Below, in pieces: positions 32,039-36,259 of a DNA stretch of 36,259 nt. Each line of letters opens with the position of its first letter. Positions within the stretch are counted from its first letter, which is position 1. The DNA is from Ruminococcus sp. (lineage in GTDB: Bacteria; Bacillota; Clostridia; Oscillospirales; Ruminococcaceae). The position numbers were made by a program, and so were the translations under genes. The DNA is taken from contig SVNO01000016.1 of assembly GCA_015066845.1 (NCBI GenBank), forward strand, positions 1 through 36,259, read 5' to 3'. Below the pieces are notes generated by a model that did no database searches, was not told the DNA's origin, and saw only the letters and a program-made list of their open reading frames with translations.

Positions 32039-32872
32039 GTGTTTCCAATCGTTCGTAAGAAAGAACTCAATTCCGATGTCATTTTGATGGAAATTTCTGC
32101 CCCCTACATCGCCGCAAAGGCAATGCCGGGACAGTTTATCATTTTCCGTGTGGATGAAACCGGTGAGCGTGTACCGCTGACCATTGCGGATTTTGACCGT
32201 GAAAAGGGCACAATTACAATTATTTTCCAGATTGTCGGCTATTCGACTGAAAAGCTGAATTCCCTCTCCGAGGGCGACAGCATTCTGGATGTGGTAGGCC
32301 CGCTTGGTCTGCCGACCGAATATCCCGAAAATGCAAAGCGTGTCTGCGTTATCGGCGGCGGCGTGGGCTGTGCAATCGCCTATCCGCAGGCAAAACATCT
32401 CCATGCACAGGGCATTCACACGGACGTGATCGCCGGCTTCCGTTCCAAGAATATCGTCATTCTGGAGGAAGAATTCAAGGCAGGCTGTAACGAGCTGATC
32501 CTCTGCACGGATGACGGAAGCTATGGCAGAAAGGGCTTTGTCACACAGGCATTGCAGGCACAGATCGACGCAGGCGTGAAATATGACGCTGTGATCGCCA
32601 TTGGCCCTGTGCCGATGATGAAATTTGTCTGCGAGCTGACAAAACAATACGAGATCCCGACCATCGTTTCCCTCAACCCCATCATGGTGGACGGTACGGG
32701 CATGTGCGGCGGCTGCCGTGTGACGGTGGATGGAAAGATCCGCTATGCCTGTGTAGAAGGTCCGGATTTTGACGGACATAAGGTCGATTTTGACGAGCTG
32801 ATGAAGCGCAACGGCACATTCCATGAGCGTGAAGCGACTTGCAGAATGCTCATACAGGCGGAGAAGCTGTAA
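32039..32872 (+). CDS. nfnA: Ferredoxin-NADP reductase, NfnA-type small subunit
   Basis: A 277-aa FAD/NAD(P)-binding reductase of the ferredoxin-NADP reductase superfamily, small subunit of NfnAB (also annotated as sulfide dehydrogenase beta). NfnAB couples NADH and ferredoxin with NADPH by electron bifurcation. Seen: PGQFIIFRVDETGERVPLTIAD for FAD, VIGGGVGCAIAYPQAKHL near 105 for NAD(P), and a C-terminal [2Fe-2S] site MCGGCRV with a later Cys in YACVEGPDFDGHKVDFDEL. GTG start with GGAGGA 8 nt upstream. nfnB follows after 18 bp. Confidence 0.9.
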   Translation: MFPIVRKKELNSDVILMEISAPYIAAKAMPGQFIIFRVDETGERVPLTIADFDREKGTITIIFQIVGYSTEKLNSLSEGDSILDVVGPLGLPTEYPENAKRVCVIGGGVGCAIAYPQAKHLHAQGIHTDVIAGFRSKNIVILEEEFKAGCNELILCTDDGSYGRKGFVTQALQAQIDAGVKYDAVIAIGPVPMMKFVCELTKQYEIPTIVSLNPIMVDGTGMCGGCRVTVDGKIRYACVEGPDFDGHKVDFDELMKRNGTFHEREATCRMLIQAEKL

Positions 32873-32890
32873 GCGGAAGGAGTGGTAAAA

Positions 32891-34276
32891 ATGCCGAATA
32901 TGGCAATGGAAAAAGTACCGATTCCGGAACAGGATCCGAAGGTACGAGCGAAGAATTTTGACGAGGTAACACTCGGTTATACGGCAGAAATGGCAGTCGA
33001 GGAGGCACAACGCTGCCTCAACTGCAAGAACATGCCCTGCGTGTCCGGCTGTCCGGTCGGGGTAAAGATTCCGGCGTTTATTTCTCAGATCGCACAGGGC
33101 GATTTTGAGGGCGCGTATCAGACCATTCGCCTGACAAATGGCTTGCCGGCAGTCTGCGGCAGAGTATGTCCGCAGGAACGGCAGTGTGAGAGCAAATGTG
33201 TACGCGGCATCAAGGGCGAACCGGTGGGCATTGGCAGACTGGAACGCTTTGCGGCGGATACGCATATGAAAAATGGCGATACTACTGTAGAAAAGCCCGT
33301 TTCCAATGGGCATAAGGCTGCCATTGTCGGTGCAGGCCCCGCAGGTCTGACCTGTGCAGGCGACCTTGCAAGACTTGGCTATGAGGTGACAGTATTCGAG
33401 GCATTCCACGTTGCCGGCGGTGTACTGATGTACGGCATTCCGGAATTCCGTCTGCCCAAGGACATTGTGCAGAAAGAAGTACAAAGCCTGCGCGACCTCG
33501 GCGTGAATATCATGACGAACATGGTTATCGGCAAGGTGCTGTCCATTGATGAACTGCTTGAACAGGGCTATGAATCCATCTTTGTCGGCTCCGGTGCAGG
33601 TCTGCCCCGTTTCATGGGCATTGAGGGCGAGGCTCTTGTAGGCGTTTGCTCGGCGAATGAGTACCTGACCAGAATCAACCTGATGAAGGGCTACCGTCAG
33701 GAATACGATACCCCCGTGCTGCGCTCAAAATCCGTTGCAGTTGTCGGCGGCGGCAATGTGGCAATGGACGCAGCAAGATGCGCATTGCGTATGGGGGCGG
33801 AGCATGTGTACGTTGTCTACAGACGTTCCGAGGACGAAATGCCGGCAAGACGCGAGGAAGTGCACCACGCAAAGGAAGAGGGCGTGGAATTCCTGACGCT
33901 GAACAATCCTGTGAAGATTCTCGGCGATGAAAATGGCAGAGCCTGTGCAATGGTCTGCCAGAGAATGGAACTGGGCGATCCGGACGAAAGCGGCAGACGT
34001 TCCCCCGTTCCGGTGGAGGGTTCGGAATATGAACTGCCCGTAGATACGGTCATCATGTCCATCGGCACCTCCCCCAATCCCCTTATCCGTACCACCACAA
34101 AGGGACTGGAAGCAAACCGCCGCGGCTGTCTGATTGTCGATGAGGATATGATGACAACCAAGGAGGGTGTATACGCCGGCGGTGACGCAGTTACCGGTGC
34201 GGCTACGGTCATTCTTGCCATGGGTGCCGGAAAAGCGGCAGCAAAGGCAATGGACGCATATATGCAGAATAAATAA
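32891..34276 (+). CDS. nfnB: NfnB-type large subunit (glutamate synthase small-subunit family)
   Basis: A 461-aa flavoprotein with two [4Fe-4S] clusters. Seen: N-terminal cysteines CLNCKNMPCVSGCPVG near 42-57 and CGRVCPQERQCESKCVRG near 89-106, a first FAD motif GAGPAGLTCAGDLARLGYEVTVFE near 147, a second nucleotide motif VVGGGNVAMDAARCALRMG near 281, and GDAVTGAATVILAMGAGKAAA at the C-terminus. Because it lies next to nfnA and no glutamate synthase large subunit is present, NfnB is preferred over GltD. ATG 32891 with AAGGAG 8 nt upstream is preferred over GTG 32882. Confidence 0.9.
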   Translation: MPNMAMEKVPIPEQDPKVRAKNFDEVTLGYTAEMAVEEAQRCLNCKNMPCVSGCPVGVKIPAFISQIAQGDFEGAYQTIRLTNGLPAVCGRVCPQERQCESKCVRGIKGEPVGIGRLERFAADTHMKNGDTTVEKPVSNGHKAAIVGAGPAGLTCAGDLARLGYEVTVFEAFHVAGGVLMYGIPEFRLPKDIVQKEVQSLRDLGVNIMTNMVIGKVLSIDELLEQGYESIFVGSGAGLPRFMGIEGEALVGVCSANEYLTRINLMKGYRQEYDTPVLRSKSVAVVGGGNVAMDAARCALRMGAEHVYVVYRRSEDEMPARREEVHHAKEEGVEFLTLNNPVKILGDENGRACAMVCQRMELGDPDESGRRSPVPVEGSEYELPVDTVIMSIGTSPNPLIRTTTKGLEANRRGCLIVDEDMMTTKEGVYAGGDAVTGAATVILAMGAGKAAAKAMDAYMQNK

Positions 34277-34301
34277 CGAAAGCAACATCGGAGGAAGATT
34301 T

Positions 34302-34763
34302 ATGAACAAGAAACTTGTAAAGACACTGGCAGCTCTGACCAGTGTATCCGCTATGACAGCAATGTGCACAGTTACCGCATTTGCAGAGGAAGCCGCAGCA
34401 GCACCGGAGCAGCCGTCCACCGCGTCCATGCTCATTTCTACGCTTGCACTGCCGATGATTCTGCTGTTCGCACTGTATTTCATCATGATTCGTCCGCAGC
34501 GTAAGGCTGAAAAGGAAACACGCGAAATGCAGAACAGCTTGCAGATCGGTGACGAGGTTATCACCATCGGCGGCATTGTGGGCATTGTACTGCGTGTCGA
34601 GGAAAACACCAAGACAGTTGTACTGGAAACCGGCAGCGACCGTCTGAAGATCCGCATGATGCAGGATGCAATCAAGGAAAATGTCACGGCAAGAGAAGCC
34701 AAGGAAGCGGAAAAGGCTGAAAAGCTCAAGGCAAGAACACAGCCGAAAATTACAAAGGAATAA
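34302..34763 (+). CDS. yajC: Preprotein translocase subunit YajC
   Basis: A 153-aa accessory subunit of the SecDF-YajC complex, which assists the SecYEG channel. Seen: the family core MLISTLALPMILLFALYFIMIRPQRKAEKE followed by LQIGDEVITIGGIVGIV. Unusually, it is preceded by a full signal-peptide-like stretch (MNKKLVKTLAALTSVSAMTA...TAFAEE, cleavage plausible after AFA). The C-terminal tail is Lys/Glu-rich. GGAGGAAG upstream. In Clostridia yajC commonly lies next to the SCIFF genes, as here. Confidence 0.92.
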   Translation: MNKKLVKTLAALTSVSAMTAMCTVTAFAEEAAAAPEQPSTASMLISTLALPMILLFALYFIMIRPQRKAEKETREMQNSLQIGDEVITIGGIVGIVLRVEENTKTVVLETGSDRLKIRMMQDAIKENVTAREAKEAEKAEKLKARTQPKITKE

Positions 34764-34803
34764 TCCCCTGCCCTGCGGCATAGGATGTACCAAATCATGA
34801 ATC

Positions 34804-34828
34804 TGCCCTGCTTTATGCAGGGCATTCT
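34804..34828 (+). terminator. Hairpin between yajC and the TIGR04086-like gene
   Basis: TGCCCTGC-TTTAT-GCAGGGCA, a perfect 8-bp stem, followed by TTCTT, 14 nt before the AGGAGG of the next gene. Likely partial terminator. Confidence 0.6.
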
Positions 34829-34843
34829 TGTAGGAGGTTTGCG

Positions 34844-35227
34844 ATGCTGCGACATCTTTGGGGTTCTCCGGTATTCCGGCTGCTGCTGAGCGTTGGCAGG
34901 GGCTTGCTGTGGATTGCTGCTGGATGCCTGCTGCTTTCCGGTCTGCTCCTGCTGACGGCAGTGCCGGACTGGCTGCTGAGAACGGCAGCGGATGTGCTCT
35001 GGGGCATTGGCGCATTCCGTGCAGGACTGGTCTGTGGATTTCACGCACGGCGGCACGGCATTGCCAGCGGTCTGCTCTGCGGTCTGCTGCTCTGTGCCAT
35101 TCTCCTTGCTGGCTGTGTGTGCATGGGCGGTGCGCTGCATTTCAGGCGGTGCGGCTGGATTCTTCTGCTGGCAGTCTGCGGCGGTATCTGCGGCGTGAAC
35201 CGGAAAATTGTCAAGCCGCCGGATTAA
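34844..35227 (+). CDS. TIGR04086-like membrane protein
   Basis: A 127-aa protein with four hydrophobic segments (about 13-40, 47-64, 72-94 and 103-117) rich in Leu, Cys and Gly, ending KIVKPPD. Size, topology and place between yajC and scfA match TIGR04086, a clostridial family of unknown function that co-occurs with the SCIFF peptide. AGGAGG precedes the ATG. Assignment rests on context as much as on sequence. Confidence 0.75.
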   Translation: MLRHLWGSPVFRLLLSVGRGLLWIAAGCLLLSGLLLLTAVPDWLLRTAADVLWGIGAFRAGLVCGFHARRHGIASGLLCGLLLCAILLAGCVCMGGALHFRRCGWILLLAVCGGICGVNRKIVKPPD

Positions 35228-35278
35228 GCCGGCTCTGGGAATTGCCGGATACCACGGCAAAAAAAAACGCTTTTCCTC

Positions 35279-35307
35279 TTGCATTTACGGGAAAGATATG
35301 GTATAAT
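35279..35307 (+). promoter_or_regulatory. Sigma-A promoter of scfA
   Basis: TTGCAT (35279-35284), 17-bp spacer, TATAAT (35302-35307), about 90 bp before scfA. Confidence 0.72.
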
Positions 35308-35396
35308 AGAAATGTAATACTGCACAATGCCGAATGGCTTTGCGCATGTCTTGCTGAAAAAACGAGCTTGCTCGAATAGAAACGGAGGGAAACCGA

Positions 35397-35534
35397 ATGA
35401 AGCACATTCAGACCATCAACAAGGCAAATCTGAAGGAATCCGCACAGAAGGGCGGCTGTGGCAAGTGCCAGGCATCCTGCCAGTCCGCTTGCAAGACTTC
35501 CTGCACAGTTGCAAACCAGAAGTGTGAGAGATAA
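35397..35534 (+). CDS. scfA: SCIFF peptide (six cysteines in forty-five residues), RiPP precursor
   Basis: A 45-residue peptide starting MKHIQTINKANLKESAQKGG and ending ANQKCER, with six cysteines in the last 25 residues. This is the SCIFF precursor, nearly universal in Clostridia, in which the partner radical SAM enzyme forms thioether (sactionine-type) cross-links between cysteines and acceptor residues. The mature product's role is unknown. GGAGGG precedes the ATG. A terminator separates it from scfB. Confidence 0.96.
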   Translation: MKHIQTINKANLKESAQKGGCGKCQASCQSACKTSCTVANQKCER

Positions 35535-35552
35535 GTTCTTTGACATTTCTTC

Positions 35553-35586
35553 CCTGCCCTGCATCCCATGTGCGGGGCGGTTTTTT
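35553..35586 (+). terminator. Terminator between scfA and scfB
   Basis: CCTGCCCTGCA (35553-35563) pairs with TGCGGGGCGG (35571-35580), with G-U pairs, and is followed by TTTTTT. Its place between peptide and maturase suits partial termination, giving more precursor than enzyme. Confidence 0.75.
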
Positions 35587-35634
35587 ATGCCGATACTGTG
35601 CACAGCTGCACAGAATATATAAAAGAGGATGATA

Positions 35635-36259
35635 ATGATGATACATAAGTATATGCTGAACGGTCTGTATATCGTACTGGATGTCAACAGCGGCGGTGTG
35701 CATATCGTGGATGAAATGACCTATGATTTACTGGATGATGCAAAGCCCCCGTTTGCAGAGGAATGTCCGGCTGAAATTCTGGAGAAGCTCTCGGACAAGT
35801 ATGATGTGCAGGAGCTGAATGAATGCTATCTTGAGCTGAAATCCCTGTACGAGGAGAAAATTCTGTTTTCCGTGGATGATTACGAGAAGTATGCGGCATT
35901 TGCAGTCGCCTCCCCCATCAAGGCAATGTGCCTGCATATTGCGCATGACTGCAACCTGCGCTGCACCTATTGCTTCGCCTCCACAGGCGATTTCGGCACG
36001 GGCAGAAAGCTGATGCCCGTAGAAACCGGCAAGCTGGCAATTGACTTCCTGCTGGAAAATTCCGGCAACCGTGAAAATCTGGAGCTGGACTTTTTCGGCG
36101 GTGAGCCGCTGATGAATTTTGACGCAGTTAAGGAAGTTGTCAAGTACGCAAGGGAGCGTGAAAAGGAATACGGCAAGCATTTCCGTTTCACCATCACGAC
36201 CAACGGACTGCTGCTTGATGATGACAAGATTGCATTCATCAACGAGGAAATGTCATCAG
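35635..36259 (+). CDS. scfB: SCIFF radical SAM maturase, partial (cut by the window end)
   Basis: The first 208 codons are present and remain open at the window edge; the full family is about 450 aa. Seen: MMIHKYMLNGLYIVLDVNSG at the start and a precursor-binding N-terminal region of about 95 residues. The radical SAM motif CNLRCTYC lies near 108-115, then DFFGGEPLMNF near 147 and FTITTNGLLL near 187. The C-terminal SPASM-type cluster domain would lie outside. It cross-links the ScfA peptide. AGAGGA precedes the two adjacent ATG codons. Confidence 0.95.
   Translation, partial: MMIHKYMLNGLYIVLDVNSGGVHIVDEMTYDLLDDAKPPFAEECPAEILEKLSDKYDVQELNECYLELKSLYEEKILFSVDDYEKYAAFAVASPIKAMCLHIAHDCNLRCTYCFASTGDFGTGRKLMPVETGKLAIDFLLENSGNRENLELDFFGGEPLMNFDAVKEVVKYAREREKEYGKHFRFTITTNGLLLDDDKIAFINEEMSS

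Noticed and set aside
32891-34276. Glutamate synthase small subunit (GltD)
   Set aside because: The sequence family is shared, but no large subunit gene is present and the nfnA-type partner is adjacent, so NfnB fits better.
33725-35284. A 519-codon open frame on the minus strand opposite nfnB, yajC and the TIGR04086-like gene
   Set aside because: It spans several real genes and non-coding gaps, and its composition is unlike any protein family; shadow frame. The same applies to long minus frames opposite pgk, gpmI and nfnA.

Overview
The window looks like chromosomal DNA of a Gram-positive, anaerobic, probably spore-forming member of the Clostridia, most likely Oscillospiraceae (Ruminococcus-like). 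This rests on the SCIFF peptide and its radical SAM maturase next to yajC, a sigma-K type factor, an NfnAB-type ferredoxin/NAD(P) oxidoreductase, a stand-alone PduL acyltransferase, consensus sigma-A promoters with 17-bp spacers, and strong AGGAGG ribosome-binding sites. The species call is inference. No rRNA, tRNA, phage, transposase or CRISPR array was seen.

Layout. 1-677: GC-rich hairpin repeats, then two sigma-A promoters. 678-5885: pduL, nicotinate phosphoribosyltransferase (pncB) behind a palindromic repeat and a small upstream ORF, MTA/SAH nucleosidase, a uridine-kinase-like P-loop kinase, sigK (minus strand) and a histidine phosphatase. 5922-7971: nadA and mnmA on one promoter. 8225-10303 (minus): a two-subunit ThrE-type exporter and an unknown 275-aa protein. 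10510-11336 (minus): thiamine transporter gene thiT behind a TPP riboswitch. 11502-13261: three membrane proteins. 13322-14269 (minus): two small unknown proteins, one with a zinc ribbon.

14277-22812 (minus) is the most coherent block: speA, a NERD nuclease-like gene, speE, carboxyspermidine dehydrogenase, carboxyspermidine decarboxylase, aguA and aguB. Together these encode arginine to agmatine to N-carbamoylputrescine to putrescine to carboxyspermidine to spermidine. The operon has one strong promoter, a leader of about 430 nt containing a dispersed palindrome, a short ORF with arginine codons and a terminator-like hairpin just before speA. A NERD gene and a hairpin array interrupt it.

22851-23763 (minus): a glycosyltransferase and a DUF4250 protein. 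23978-29430: lower-glycolysis genes pgk, tpiA and gpmI, interleaved with small membrane proteins. 29666-31811: a metallo-beta-lactamase hydrolase, then an imperfect 448-bp tandem duplication carrying two paralogous 131-aa proteins of unknown function, then another unknown protein. 32039-34276: nfnA-nfnB behind a promoter interwoven with a terminator. 34302-36259: yajC, a TIGR04086-like membrane protein, the six-cysteine peptide scfA and the start of its maturase scfB, cut by the window edge.

The best candidates for something undescribed are the speA leader, the altered active-site loop of SpeE beside a complete alternative spermidine route, the 448-bp duplication, and the self-complementary intergenic repeats.
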